Both the position numbers and the translations under genes were made by a program. The notes below the pieces were generated by a model. It had not been told where the DNA came from. It did not search any database and was given only the letters and a program-made list of their open reading frames with translations. DNA of 64,000 nucleotides, taken from NCBI GenBank assembly GCA_016793245.1, contig JAEUHW010000165.1, positions 1 to 64,000 of the forward strand. The letters run 5' to 3'. This DNA comes from Planctomycetota bacterium (GTDB lineage: Bacteria > Planctomycetota > UBA1135 > JADKAF01). Below, one piece after another: positions 19,306 through 28,263 of the stretch (the first letter of the stretch is position 1; the number at the start of each line of letters is the position of its first letter).

Positions 19306-21422
19306 TCTCGCGCCTGCTCCGCAGCGTGAGGTGGCTCGCGACGCGCTTGCCGCGGCGCGCGCCGCACGCACCGCTGGCGTGGGGCCGCGGGCTCACGGTG
19401 CTCGTACCGGAGCGCGGCGGGTTCGCGTTCCTCGGCGCGACCTTGCAGGCGGCGGAGCGCGCGCTCGCGCACTGCGACGAGCCCAGCGAGCTGCTCGTGG
19501 TAACGAGCGGTGCGCCGCGCGAGGCGTACACCGAGCTCGCGCTCGCGCATCCCGCGGTGCGCTGGATCCACGTCGCGGCCGGACTCCACTTCCTAGGCGC
19601 CGTCGAGCGCGGCTTGCGCCACGCGCGCTTCGAAGCCGTTTATCTCCTGAACAGCGACATGCTCCTGGAGGAGGGAGCGCTGCGCGAAGTGCTGCGTTGG
19701 CGCGGCGCTTCGGTCTTCGCCGTGGCCTCGCAGATCTTCTTCGCGGATCCGAAGCGCCGTCGCGAGGAGACCGGCTGGACGGATCTGCAGCGCTGCGGAG
19801 ATCGCGTAGAGGTCTGGGACCACGAACCCGACGCCTTGGATGCCGATGCCGGCTGGGCTCGGTCTCACCTGTATGCGGGCGGCGGCTCTTCGCTCTTCCA
19901 CGGGCCGACCTTGCGGCGCTACGCGCGCGCTTCGCGGGTCTATCGACCGTTCTACTTCGAGGATGCGGAGTGGGGCGTTCGGGCTTGGCGCGACGGTCTC
20001 GAGGTGCTCTTCGCGCCCGGTTCGCGTGCGCACCACCTGCATCGCAAGAGCGCGCTGCAGCTCTACTCGTCGGAGCAGATCGACGGCATCGCGAGACGGA
20101 ACGAAGCGCTGTTCCTCGCGCGGAGCTTCCGCGCGCCCGACCGATGGCCGCCGTCTGATGCGGCTCCGGTGGCGCGCTGGACGCGTCTGCGGCGAGAGGC
20201 TCGGTGGGCGCTGCACGAAGCACGCGATCCTTTTCCGGCGGCGCCCTCTCCCTTCGTGCGCCGTGCATCGCTACCGCGTCCGCTTCGTGCGCGTGGCGAC
20301 CGATCGCGGGTCCTCGTCGTCTCGCCCTATGCGCTCTTCCCGCCGGCACACGGAGGCGCGGTGCGCTTGCGCCATCTGCTGCATGGGCTCGCCGCCGAGT
20401 TCGAGATCTCGCTGCTCTCCGACGAGCAGCAGCTCTACGGAGCGAGGTCGCGGGCTTACTTCGAGCCCTTTGCCTCGATCCACTTGGTCGGTGGGCGCAG
20501 CGAAGTTCGCGAAGTTCTGACGGATCGCGTCGCGCGAGTGCGCAATCATAGCCATGCGACGCTTGGCGCCGAGCTCTCCCGTCTGATCGCCGTGCGTCGC
20601 CCGCATCTCGTGCAAGTCGAGTTCGTCGAGCTCTGCGACCTGCGCCGGCAGCTCGGGCCTTGCGGCGTGCCGTGGGCGATCAGCTTGCACGACGTGCTCT
20701 TCGATGGCGTCGGCGGAACGAGCGAGGCGGATCGCTACGAGCGCGAGCGCATCCTGCAGCATGAGGTCGCGTTCGCCTGCTCCGAGGAGGACCTCGCGCT
20801 GCTCGATCATCCCGGAGCGGCGCTCGTGCGGAACGGCATCGACGGCGCGCGCTTCCGCTACCTGCCGTCGCCCGCGGAGCCGCGGCTGCTCTTCCTCGGA
20901 CCCTTCCGCTATCCGCCGAATCTGGAGGGCATCCGCCGCTACCTCGAGCACGTCCATCCGCGCCTGCTCGCACGGTTCCCCGGGATCGCGATCGATCTGC
21001 TGGGCGGCGTCGGCGCCCGCGAGGTCGCCGCGCGGGAGAGCTGCTTCGCGCAGCCGGGCGTCGCGGTGCACGACTACGTCGAGGACGTCGGTCCTTGGCT
21101 CGAGAGAAGCGCCCTCACCTTGAATCCCCAGCTCTCGATCCGCGGCTCGAGCGTGAAGCTGATCGAGTCGCTCGCCGCGGGGCGCGTCTGCGTCTCCACC
21201 GACGATGGAGCGCGGGGCTTCGCGCAGGCGGGATTCGCCGGCTTGCTCACGGCGCCGCGCATCGAGGACTTCGCGGTCTTGATCGAGGAGCTGCTCCTCG
21301 ATGTCGAGCGCCGCCGAACGCTGGAGCGGCCCGATGCCGAGCGGTTGCAGCCGTTCACCTGGCAGCATGCCGTCCAGGAGCAGGCGCGCGTGTGGCGCTC
21401 GCTGATCGAGGCGCAGCGATGA
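19302..21422 (+). CDS. Two-domain glycosyltransferase (GT2-like + GT4-like)
   Basis: This 706-residue protein starts at GTG in the GTGA overlap with the radical SAM gene. The N-terminal domain (about 25-260) is GT2-like, with GLTVLVPERGG, AVYLLNSDMLLEEGAL where NSD replaces the usual DxD, and FYFEDAEWGVRAWRDGLEV. The C-terminal domain (about 345-700) is a GT-B/GT4-like transferase, with LVVSPYALFPPAHGGAVRLR, LRRQLGPCGVPWAISLHD, RLLFLGPFRYPPNLEGIRRY and IRGSSVKLIESLAAGRVCV. The fusion implies that two sugars are added by one polypeptide. Substrates cannot be read from sequence. It overlaps the following methyltransferase by 4 bases (ATGA). Confidence 0.88.
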   Translation: MISRLLRSVRWLATRLPRRAPHAPLAWGRGLTVLVPERGGFAFLGATLQAAERALAHCDEPSELLVVTSGAPREAYTELALAHPAVRWIHVAAGLHFLGAVERGLRHARFEAVYLLNSDMLLEEGALREVLRWRGASVFAVASQIFFADPKRRREETGWTDLQRCGDRVEVWDHEPDALDADAGWARSHLYAGGGSSLFHGPTLRRYARASRVYRPFYFEDAEWGVRAWRDGLEVLFAPGSRAHHLHRKSALQLYSSEQIDGIARRNEALFLARSFRAPDRWPPSDAAPVARWTRLRREARWALHEARDPFPAAPSPFVRRASLPRPLRARGDRSRVLVVSPYALFPPAHGGAVRLRHLLHGLAAEFEISLLSDEQQLYGARSRAYFEPFASIHLVGGRSEVREVLTDRVARVRNHSHATLGAELSRLIAVRRPHLVQVEFVELCDLRRQLGPCGVPWAISLHDVLFDGVGGTSEADRYERERILQHEVAFACSEEDLALLDHPGAALVRNGIDGARFRYLPSPAEPRLLFLGPFRYPPNLEGIRRYLEHVHPRLLARFPGIAIDLLGGVGAREVAARESCFAQPGVAVHDYVEDVGPWLERSALTLNPQLSIRGSSVKLIESLAAGRVCVSTDDGARGFAQAGFAGLLTAPRIEDFAVLIEELLLDVERRRTLERPDAERLQPFTWQHAVQEQARVWRSLIEAQR

Positions 21423-22300
21423 GCGCGCCGTGGGTCCCCGAGGCGGCGCGACTCGCCGAGGCGAGCTACGACGCGATCGCCGCGCTCTACGAGCACGACA
21501 TGGCGCGCTCGGCTCCGGCCGGCGACCTCGCTTTCTATCGCCAGCGCTGTGCGGGTGTCGCGACGCCGATCCTCGAGCTCGCCTGCGGCACCGGGCGGAT
21601 CGGCTTCGCTCTCGCGCAGCACGGCCAGCGCATGGTCGGGCTCGATCGCTCGAGCGGGATGCTGCGCGAGGCCCTGCGGCGAGCGCGCGCTCTCGGCATC
21701 GAGGAGCGCGTGCGTCTGCTGCGCGGCGATCTGCGCGCGTTGCCGCTCCGCGCGCGCTTCGAGCGCGTGATCTGCGCCTACTCCGCGCTGACCTATCTCG
21801 CCGAGCCCGGCGCTGCGGAAGAGCTACTGCGTGCCGTGCGCGCGCGGCTGCAGCCGGGCGGACGCTTCTTGCTCGACGTCTTCGTGCCGCGCGAGGAGCT
21901 CGCGCGAGCGGGAGCCGAAGTGCTCGTTCGCGACTACGAGCGCGAGCTCCCCGATGGCTCGCGGCTCGAGCGCTCGAAGATCGTGCGCGCCGAGATCGAG
22001 CCGGGGCGGAACGAGATCGAGCGCTTCTACGTGCTGCGCGATGCGGAAGGTCGCGAGCTCTGGCGGAAGGCGACGCGCGTGCGCATCCGACCGTGGTCGC
22101 CCGCGGGCCTGCTCGCCGCGGCGCGCGAAGCGGGTCTCGCCCTGGTCGAGACCTGCGCGGACTTCCTGCCCGCGTCTCCCGCTTCGCGCGAGACGCGCAC
22201 GTTCGCGCTGGTGCTCGCGCGGGACGACGACGCGCCCGCGCTCAGCGCTTCGCCGCGGGAGCCTCGAGCGGTCCCCAGCGCAGATTCCGGAAGCGCGTGA
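21419..22300 (+). CDS. Class I SAM-dependent methyltransferase
   Basis: This 293-residue protein starts at the ATG that overlaps the glycosyltransferase stop (ATGA). The SAM-binding motif I is LELACGTGRIGFAL, followed by acidic motif II (MVGLDRSSGML) and LRGDLRALPL. A beta-strand rich C-terminal half contains RPWSPAGLLAAAREAG, typical of small-molecule or sugar methyltransferases. It is the third gene of the radical SAM/GT operon. Its 3' end overlaps the end of the convergent minus-strand gene by about 59 bases, so one of the two C-termini may be poorly constrained. Confidence 0.87.
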   Translation: MSAPWVPEAARLAEASYDAIAALYEHDMARSAPAGDLAFYRQRCAGVATPILELACGTGRIGFALAQHGQRMVGLDRSSGMLREALRRARALGIEERVRLLRGDLRALPLRARFERVICAYSALTYLAEPGAAEELLRAVRARLQPGGRFLLDVFVPREELARAGAEVLVRDYERELPDGSRLERSKIVRAEIEPGRNEIERFYVLRDAEGRELWRKATRVRIRPWSPAGLLAAAREAGLALVETCADFLPASPASRETRTFALVLARDDDAPALSASPREPRAVPSADSGSA

Positions 22301-23273
22301 CGCCCTTCCACGCCGAGGACGATGCGATGAAGAGCCCGAAGTGCCCCGTGAGCGGCTGACTCGTGATCTCCGCTTCGATGGCGTGGAAGCCGTTCACGAT
22401 GCCGCGCAGTTGCGGGCCGCGCACTTCGACGCGCAGCTTCACCCAGCCGCGGCGCTCGCGCGGCGAGAGCGAAGGATAAGAGGCCACGAGGACGCTCTCG
22501 GGGCCGTCCTCGAGGAGCAGGAAGCGCTGCTCGGAGAGCGCGAGCGGGTTCTGCTCGTTGCGCGGCAGGTAGAAGAGCTCCAGCAGCACGAAGCTCGCGG
22601 CACCTCGATGGCCGATGCAGAGGGCGAGCTCGCCGGGCTCGCCGTCGGTGCGCGCTTCGACCTCGATGAAGTATTCGCGGAGCTCGATCGGAGCGGCGCT
22701 GCGCAGCAGCGTCGGCAGCGGCTGCACGTGGGCGGGCGAGTGGATCTCGTCGCTCTCGAGCTTCCACTTGCCGTCGTACTCGTAGGGTTGCGTCGCCTTC
22801 GCGAAGAAGGAGGACAGGTCGAGGGCCGGTGTGCTGGAGGCGCTCGCGGCGGCGAGCCGCGCTTCGTCGCGCGGCGCGGCGGCGTGCTGCGGCGCGAGAC
22901 GAGCCGCGAGCTCCAGCAGCTCGAGCGCGGTGCGGTGCCAGCGCTTCGCGGTGTACGCCTTCGCGGCTTTGACGAGCGCCTTCGCCGCGGTCTCGAGCGC
23001 CTTCGCGCGCGCGGCCTGCCGCGGATCGGCGCGCTTCCACAGGCCGAGGACTTGGTTCCGCAGCGTGGTGCGGCGCGTCGAGGACGGCACGGCCTCGAGC
23101 GCTTGCTCCAAGCCGCGCAGCTCCAGCGTCGCGCCTTCGGCGTCCTTCTGCTCGAGGGCGGCCTTCGCGCGCTCGACGCCGGCGGTGACGACGGGTTCTT
23201 GCGCGACCGCGGAGCTCGCGAGAAGCGCGAGGAGCGCGAGCGCTGCTCCGCAGCGGAGGTGCGTGGGCTTCAT
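22242..23273 (-). CDS. Secreted protein with DUF1080-like beta-sandwich, last gene of operon
   Basis: This 343-residue protein has a signal peptide (1-25, LLALLASSAVAQ). An alanine-rich helical region follows (about 30-130), then a beta-sandwich containing YFIEVEARTDGEPGELALCIG, YLPRNEQNPLAL, VKLRVEVRGPQLRGIVNG and GHFGLFIASSS, with the flow of LamG/DUF1080 domains. Its ATG overlaps the stop of the upstream paralogue-like gene (ATGA), so the two are coupled. No active site is evident. The 3' end overlaps the convergent methyltransferase by about 59 bases. Confidence 0.78.
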   Translation of the reverse strand: MKPTHLRCGAALALLALLASSAVAQEPVVTAGVERAKAALEQKDAEGATLELRGLEQALEAVPSSTRRTTLRNQVLGLWKRADPRQAARAKALETAAKALVKAAKAYTAKRWHRTALELLELAARLAPQHAAAPRDEARLAAASASSTPALDLSSFFAKATQPYEYDGKWKLESDEIHSPAHVQPLPTLLRSAAPIELREYFIEVEARTDGEPGELALCIGHRGAASFVLLELFYLPRNEQNPLALSEQRFLLLEDGPESVLVASYPSLSPRERRGWVKLRVEVRGPQLRGIVNGFHAIEAEITSQPLTGHFGLFIASSSAWKGVTRFRNLRWGPLEAPAAKR

Positions 23274-24229
23274 CGCGCTCCCTCCAGCGCCGCGACGCGC
23301 AGCGCGCGCAGACGCGTCTGCTTGCCGGCGCGGCCGTATTGCACGAAGGCCGCGAGGCGCCCGGCGCCTTCGCGCGGCGGGACGCGCAGCTCGAGAGCGC
23401 TGCCGCCGACGCCGGCGCGCAGCGCGGCGTTCGTGCCGTCGAAGCGGAGCTCGAACGGGATCCAGGAGCCGTCGGAGGCAGACCACGCTGTCTTCGCGCC
23501 GACCATCACTTCGCTGCCGTTCCCCTTGCCGCTCGCGGAGAGGCGCGGCTCGAGCTGGCCGTCGCGCAGTACGAGCTCCGCGCGCACGAAGGTCTGCGCG
23601 TCGCGCAGATCGAAGTCGAGGCCGAACGACGCCTGGTCTCCGTCGTGATGCAGCTCGGCGTGAAGCACGAAGCGCGCGGGCGGCCGTTCGCCGACACATT
23701 GCAGCAGGGCACCGGAGCCGGGCTTCAAGCGCAGCTCGCCGTTCGCGAGCTCGAAGATCCCTCCGACCGGGAGCATGTCGGGCTCGCCGAAGTACGCCTC
23801 GAGCTCGCTCTGAGTCGCGTTCTCCGCCGACGCCGCGCCGAGCCGCGCGCGCACCTGGGCGGGATCGAGCGCGAGAGCCAGCGCCTCCATCTCACCCGCG
23901 ACGCGGACCCAGCCCGCCTCGCGATCGGCCTTGGCGATCCCGAGCAACGCCTCGGCACCCGCTCGTCGCGCGTCGCCGGTCGCGCGCTGCGCGGGATCGA
24001 GGCGCTCCAGCTCCGCGACCCATGTCGCCGTGCTGGGCGCCGCAGGATCCGCGTTCGCCACCGCCGCGCGCAGCAGCGCCGCAGCCGCTTCGCTCTCGCT
24101 GCGCTCGGCTAGCGCACGCGCGCGAGCCAACGGATCCTCTTCGTCCTGCAGGAGCGGAACCGCGAGGACGAGACCGGCGATGCCGAGCGAGAGCGCGGCG
24201 GAGCGAGACGCGTGGAGCAGCGAGCGCAT
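23270..24229 (-). CDS. Secreted protein, same architecture as its downstream neighbour
   Basis: This 319-residue protein has a hydrophobic N-terminus (about 9-27, GIAGLVLAVPLLQ) as signal peptide or anchor. A helical alanine-rich region comes next, then a beta-sandwich with FVLHAELHHDGDQASFGLD, TFVRAELVLRDGQLEPRL and WIPFELRFDGTNAALRAG. It and the following gene look like divergent paralogues in tandem. The ribosome site GGGGA precedes the ATG. The 119-bp palindromic element lies 12 bases upstream of the start and could affect its transcription or coupling to the operon above. Confidence 0.75.
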   Translation of the reverse strand: MRSLLHASRSAALSLGIAGLVLAVPLLQDEEDPLARARALAERSESEAAAALLRAAVANADPAAPSTATWVAELERLDPAQRATGDARRAGAEALLGIAKADREAGWVRVAGEMEALALALDPAQVRARLGAASAENATQSELEAYFGEPDMLPVGGIFELANGELRLKPGSGALLQCVGERPPARFVLHAELHHDGDQASFGLDFDLRDAQTFVRAELVLRDGQLEPRLSASGKGNGSEVMVGAKTAWSASDGSWIPFELRFDGTNAALRAGVGGSALELRVPPREGAGRLAAFVQYGRAGKQTRLRALRVAALEGAR

Positions 24230-24241
24230 GGTTCCCCGCCA

Positions 24242-24360
24242 TGAAACCGAATGTGCGCTGCCGGAGCAAATCCCTCCGGTTGCTGCATTCGCTGGTTCCA
24301 CGGCTGACGCCGTGGAAATCGCCCGGAGGCATTTGCTCTGGCAGCGTACGTTCGGTTTCA
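24242..24360. repeat. 119-bp palindromic MITE-like element with internal hairpin
   Basis: The two ends are inverted copies beginning TGAAACCGAA. Over the outer 38 bases they differ at only 4 positions, and both arms include CGCTGCC and GAGCAAAT and end in CTCCGG. The centre is a second perfect hairpin, TTCCACGGC, loop TGAC, GCCGTGGAA. No open frame for a transposase fits. The last three bases (24358-24360) are the TGA stop of the methyltransferase gene, so the element arrived exactly at that gene's end or supplied its stop. Confidence 0.85.
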
Positions 24361-25326
24361 GGGGCTGCGGCGTGCGACCGCGATCACGGTGCCGGCTCGG
24401 CCGGTGCAGCGCGCGAGCAGAGCGAGAGCGAAGGCGGGGCCGAGCAGCAGGGGGAAGAGCAGGAGCTGCAGCAGGCGATAGGGGAGCGAGAGATCGGCCT
24501 TGTCCGCGGGGTTCGAGCGCAGCGTGTCGTAGAGGGCGTTGGGTCGGAAGCCCGCGCGGTTCAGCGCGGTTTGCACCCAGCCGAAGGGATCCATCTCCCA
24601 TTGGCCCGTGCGCATCAGCTCTACGCGGAAGCCGTGCTGTTCGAGCAGCGCGCGCAGCGTCGTCGGCGTGAACTGCCAGAGATGCCGCGGGAGATCGAGG
24701 TGGAACCAGCGCTCGCCGCCGAAGCGCGCCTGCCAGGAGGCGAAGTTCGGCACGGCGAGGAGCAGGACGCCGTTCGGCGCAAGGGCTTGATGCGCGGCGT
24801 CGAGGGTCGCGTGCGGATCGCGCACGTGCTCGAGCACGTGCCAGATCGAGATCAGGTCGAACGAGCCCGCGGGATAGCTCGCGCGGGTGAGCTCGCCGGC
24901 GTCGATCGGGACATCGGGATAGGCGTTCTTGCGCGTCGCCTCGGAGAGCTCGGTGCCGCGCACGAGGTAGCCGCGCTCGCGCAGGAGGCGCAGGAAGAGG
25001 CCGCGGCCGCAGCCGACGTCGAGGACGCGCGCGCCGCGGGGGACGAGGCGCTGCACGAGCCGGGCGCGCGCCGCGCGAAAAGCGCGCACGGCGCTCTCGA
25101 GCACCGCGCCGAAACGCTGCGTGGGCGCGCCGTAGGCGTTCTGCTGCGCTGCATCGAGGTCGGCGATGCTGCGCGGATCGCGCACGTAGACGAGGGAACA
25201 GCGCCGGCAGCGCACGAGCGGCCAGCGCGCCGCGGGGCCGCACGCGTCGGGGAACGCGAGCTGGGGGTCGGGATTCGCGCAGCAGCGCGGCGCGCGCGCG
25301 TCGATCGCGGAGGCTGCGGCGCTCAA
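24358..25326 (-). CDS. SAM-dependent methyltransferase with N-terminal Cys-rich segment
   Basis: This 322-residue protein starts at TTG one base after the upstream stop; no ATG or GTG precedes the conserved part. An N-terminal possible zinc site (PRCC ... CRRCSLVYV) is followed by a class I SAM fold: VLDVGCGRGLFLRLL (motif I), DLISIWHVLEHVRDP and LLLAVPNFASW. A hydrophobic C-terminal stretch (RLLQLLLFPLLLGPAFALALL) suggests membrane association. This zinc-plus-methyltransferase layout is common in polysaccharide loci. The stop codon coincides with the end of the palindromic repeat. Confidence 0.83.
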   Translation of the reverse strand: MSAAASAIDARAPRCCANPDPQLAFPDACGPAARWPLVRCRRCSLVYVRDPRSIADLDAAQQNAYGAPTQRFGAVLESAVRAFRAARARLVQRLVPRGARVLDVGCGRGLFLRLLRERGYLVRGTELSEATRKNAYPDVPIDAGELTRASYPAGSFDLISIWHVLEHVRDPHATLDAAHQALAPNGVLLLAVPNFASWQARFGGERWFHLDLPRHLWQFTPTTLRALLEQHGFRVELMRTGQWEMDPFGWVQTALNRAGFRPNALYDTLRSNPADKADLSLPYRLLQLLLFPLLLGPAFALALLARCTGRAGTVIAVARRSP

Positions 25327-25327
25327 C

Positions 25328-26146
25328 TCACGAGCTCGCGCGCTGCGGGAAGCGCTTCAAGCGGATCAGGCCCCAGCGATGCAGGTAATACTGCAGCGTC
25401 ACGCGCAGGCAGCCGAAGCCGTAGACCAAGCTCGTGCCGAAGCCGACCGAGCTGGAGTCGGTGGCGTAGTGCGTGCGCACCGGCACTTCCTCGCACGGCA
25501 TCTTCGCGAGCAGCATCTGCACGATGATCTCGTTGTCGAAGACGAAGCCTTCGGAGTTCGCCTCGAAGTTCACCGCGAGCAGCGCGTCGCGATGGAACGC
25601 GCGATAGCCGGTGTGGTACTCGCTGAGCTTCACCCCGAGGGCCAGGTTCTGCATCCAGGTGAGGCAGCGATTGAAATAGAACTTGTAGCGCGGCATGCCG
25701 CCCGCGAGCGGATCGCCGAGGAAGCGCGAGGCCATCACCCACTTCGCGCGGCCGGCGGCGATGGGCTCGACCAGGTCCGGGATGATGCTCGGGTCGTATT
25801 GGTTGTCGGGGTGCACCATCACCACGATCTCGGCGCCGAGCTCGAGCGCGCGCGTGTAGCAGGTCTTCTGGTTGCCGCCGTAGCCGCGATTGTGGCGGTG
25901 GCGGATGACGTCGAGGTTCAGACGCTCGGCGACCTCGGGGGTCTCGTCGCGGCTCTTGTCGTCGACGAGCACGATCGCGTCGCAAGCTCCGGGCGGGATG
26001 CGCTCGAAGGTGGCCTCCAAGGTGCGCGCCGCGTTGTAGGCCGGCATCACGACGATCGTCCGCGGTCGGCCGGCGGGGATCGGCGCCGCGTGGCGCGGAT
26101 CGACGGCGCGGCGGGAGTCGTGCGATTCGCTGGGAGCGGAGTTCAT
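25328..26146 (-). CDS. GT2 family glycosyltransferase, polyprenol-phosphate type
   Basis: This 272-residue protein has its ATG in a 4-base overlap (ATGA) with the upstream PMT-type gene. The GT-A core has VVMPAYNAARTLE, IVLVDDKSRDET, HNRGYGGNQKT and VMVHPDNQYDPS, where DNQ occupies the DxD region. HTGYRAFHRDAL follows. These features match dolichol-phosphate-mannose-synthase-like enzymes that charge a lipid carrier with one sugar. Such a product is the donor expected by the neighbouring GT-C enzyme, which supports a joint pathway. Substrate sugar unknown. Confidence 0.88.
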   Translation of the reverse strand: MNSAPSESHDSRRAVDPRHAAPIPAGRPRTIVVMPAYNAARTLEATFERIPPGACDAIVLVDDKSRDETPEVAERLNLDVIRHRHNRGYGGNQKTCYTRALELGAEIVVMVHPDNQYDPSIIPDLVEPIAAGRAKWVMASRFLGDPLAGGMPRYKFYFNRCLTWMQNLALGVKLSEYHTGYRAFHRDALLAVNFEANSEGFVFDNEIIVQMLLAKMPCEEVPVRTHYATDSSSVGFGTSLVYGFGCLRVTLQYYLHRWGLIRLKRFPQRASS

Positions 26147-28263
26147 CGGAGGCGGTGGTAGCGTTCGGTGACGTCGCGGAGCTCGCGCTGCTCTTCGAGC
26201 TTCCGCTCCACCTGCTCCCGCAGCGCCGGGGACAGCGAGTCGAGGCGGGGCTCGACCCAGCGGATCGCATCGGCGAAGCGCGCCACTTCGCTGTAGAGAT
26301 GGAAGAGTAGCACGACGCAAAGCTCGTCCGTGTGCAGGTCCTCGCTCTGCTCCAGGCGCTCGATCGCCTCCCGCCGCCGGCCCTGCCCGACCAGGGCCAG
26401 GATCACCTCGCGCTTCACCTCCGGCAGGCCGCGTAGCTCCGGAGCGTCGAGGATCTCCTGCACGCGGTCGAGGCGCCCGAGCTGGGCCCAGGACTGCGCG
26501 TCGAGGAGCGCCCGCTCGCGCGTCGGCAGGCTCGCGCGGTCGTGGAAGACCAAGTGCGAGAACGCCGCGACGTCGGCCTGTTCGAGCTGGCCGCGGAGCT
26601 CGCCGAGCACGACCTTCGCCGCCTCGAGCTCCCCGGCTCCGGTGAGGGCCGCCGCATAGTCGCGCCGGCGCCGCGGATCGCTCGCGTCACTCGCGGCGCG
26701 TTCGAACGCGGCGCGCTCGACCTCGAAGAGCAGCCACGCCGCCCCGACGTGGTCGATCGGCTCGAAGGGCGCGAGCCACGTGTAGGCGCGCGAGTCGTCG
26801 CGCGGGTCGCGCGTGCCGAGCTGGAACGCGTGGATCGCGAAGCGCCCGAAGCGCGGTCCGTCGCCCGCCCCGAGGACGGCGAAGCTCGTGCCGTGGCGCG
26901 CGGCGAGGAGCTGCGGGCCGCGCTGTGTGTTCTCGCTCCAGTCGACGTTCGAGTCCTGGAACCAGCGCCAGCCCGCGGCCGGTCCACCCGAGCTGCGATT
27001 GAAGTAGGAGAGGAGGTGCGGCCAGCGCGAAGCGCTCTCCGCGCTGCCGACCACCAGCAGGAGCACCGCGGCCAGCGCCGAAGAGCGGCGCAGCTCGCCG
27101 CGCACGGCGGAGGCGCCGACGAAGCAGGCGAGCGGGACCAGGGGCAGCACGTAGCGGATGCCCACCTGCACGCGATTGAAGAACGAGAGATAGAGCAGCG
27201 CGAAGCTCGCCGTGGCGAGCGCGAGGAGCACGGCCGCTCGCGCGTTCGCATCGACCGGCACCCGCGCGCGGCGGCGCCACGCGGCGCAGAGCAACGCGGC
27301 GCCGAGCAACACGCCGAGGGTCTCGGGCGTCTTGGTCGCGAGCGCTTCGACGTAATAGCTCGGATGGCCCACCGCGTAGCGACCGCGCAGGTAGATCTGA
27401 TGCTCGTCGCGCGAGACGTGGAACTGGAAGTCGACGCCCTCGAGGAAGGGGCGGGGCAGCAGCGCCAGCATCGAGCCCACGAGCGGGCGCTCGATCCAAG
27501 TGCGCACCATCGCGCTGCGATAGACCGATGCCTCTCGCGGTGCGAAGCCGGGGCGGAAGCCGTAGGCCGCGTGTAGAGCGAGGAGCGCGCACGCCGCGTA
27601 GGTGCCGAGTGCGAGCAGCGCGTGCGTCGCGCGCTTGGCGAACGGGGTTTCGGCTCGATCGCGCGCGAGCGTGAGGCGCGCGATCACGGCCAGCGCGACC
27701 ACGGGAGCGCAGAGCAGCGCGAGATACTTCGTCGCGCACGCGGCGCCGAAGCTCGCGCCGGCGAGCAGGAGGCGCGCCGCGCTCGGCCGGCACATCCAGC
27801 GCCAGAGGAGATAGAGCGCGAGCAGCAAGCACGCGGTGAACGCGACATCGACGGCGAGCAACGCGCCGTAGCCGAGCAACAGCGGCTGCGGCGCCCAAGC
27901 GCAGAGCACGAGGAGCTGCGCGGAGGGGCCGAAGGCCTCTCGGGCCCATAGCGCGAGCACGAGTCCGCCGAGCGCGGCGAAGAAGAGCAATCCGTAGCGC
28001 CCGCGCGCGATGGTCTCCTGTCCGAGATCGGCGAGGCTGCGGTCGCGCGCGAAGATCTGGTTCGCGTAGAGCGGCAGCGGTCCCTGGAAGCGCGTGTAGG
28101 GATCGTCCCAGCCCTGCTCCAGGATCACGCGTCCGCCGCCGAAGAGCACCGGCTCGTCGGTGGTGACCGGTGTCTGTCGCGCGAGGGGAAGGAGTGCCGC
28201 GAGATGCGCGAGGAGCAGCAGCGCGCTCCACCCGAACGCGCCGCGGAGGCGCGATCCGCTCAC
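26143..28263 (-). CDS. PMT-type (GT-C) membrane glycosyltransferase with soluble C-terminal helical domain
   Basis: This 706-residue protein starts at GTG, overlapping the upstream stop (GTGA). It has about ten membrane helices across the first 450 residues. The first external loop carries the catalytic-type acid in PVTTDEPVLFGGG, as in GT39/GT83 enzymes that use polyprenol-linked sugars. Downstream of the membrane part, residues about 560-706 are helical and TPR-like (YAAALTGAGELEAAKVVL, QGRRREAIERLEQSEDL). The enzyme probably transfers a sugar from a lipid carrier to a protein or glycan outside the membrane. It lies directly before the matching GT2 gene in a coupled operon. Confidence 0.82.
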   Translation of the reverse strand: MSGSRLRGAFGWSALLLLAHLAALLPLARQTPVTTDEPVLFGGGRVILEQGWDDPYTRFQGPLPLYANQIFARDRSLADLGQETIARGRYGLLFFAALGGLVLALWAREAFGPSAQLLVLCAWAPQPLLLGYGALLAVDVAFTACLLLALYLLWRWMCRPSAARLLLAGASFGAACATKYLALLCAPVVALAVIARLTLARDRAETPFAKRATHALLALGTYAACALLALHAAYGFRPGFAPREASVYRSAMVRTWIERPLVGSMLALLPRPFLEGVDFQFHVSRDEHQIYLRGRYAVGHPSYYVEALATKTPETLGVLLGAALLCAAWRRRARVPVDANARAAVLLALATASFALLYLSFFNRVQVGIRYVLPLVPLACFVGASAVRGELRRSSALAAVLLLVVGSAESASRWPHLLSYFNRSSGGPAAGWRWFQDSNVDWSENTQRGPQLLAARHGTSFAVLGAGDGPRFGRFAIHAFQLGTRDPRDDSRAYTWLAPFEPIDHVGAAWLLFEVERAAFERAASDASDPRRRRDYAAALTGAGELEAAKVVLGELRGQLEQADVAAFSHLVFHDRASLPTRERALLDAQSWAQLGRLDRVQEILDAPELRGLPEVKREVILALVGQGRRREAIERLEQSEDLHTDELCVVLLFHLYSEVARFADAIRWVEPRLDSLSPALREQVERKLEEQRELRDVTERYHRLR

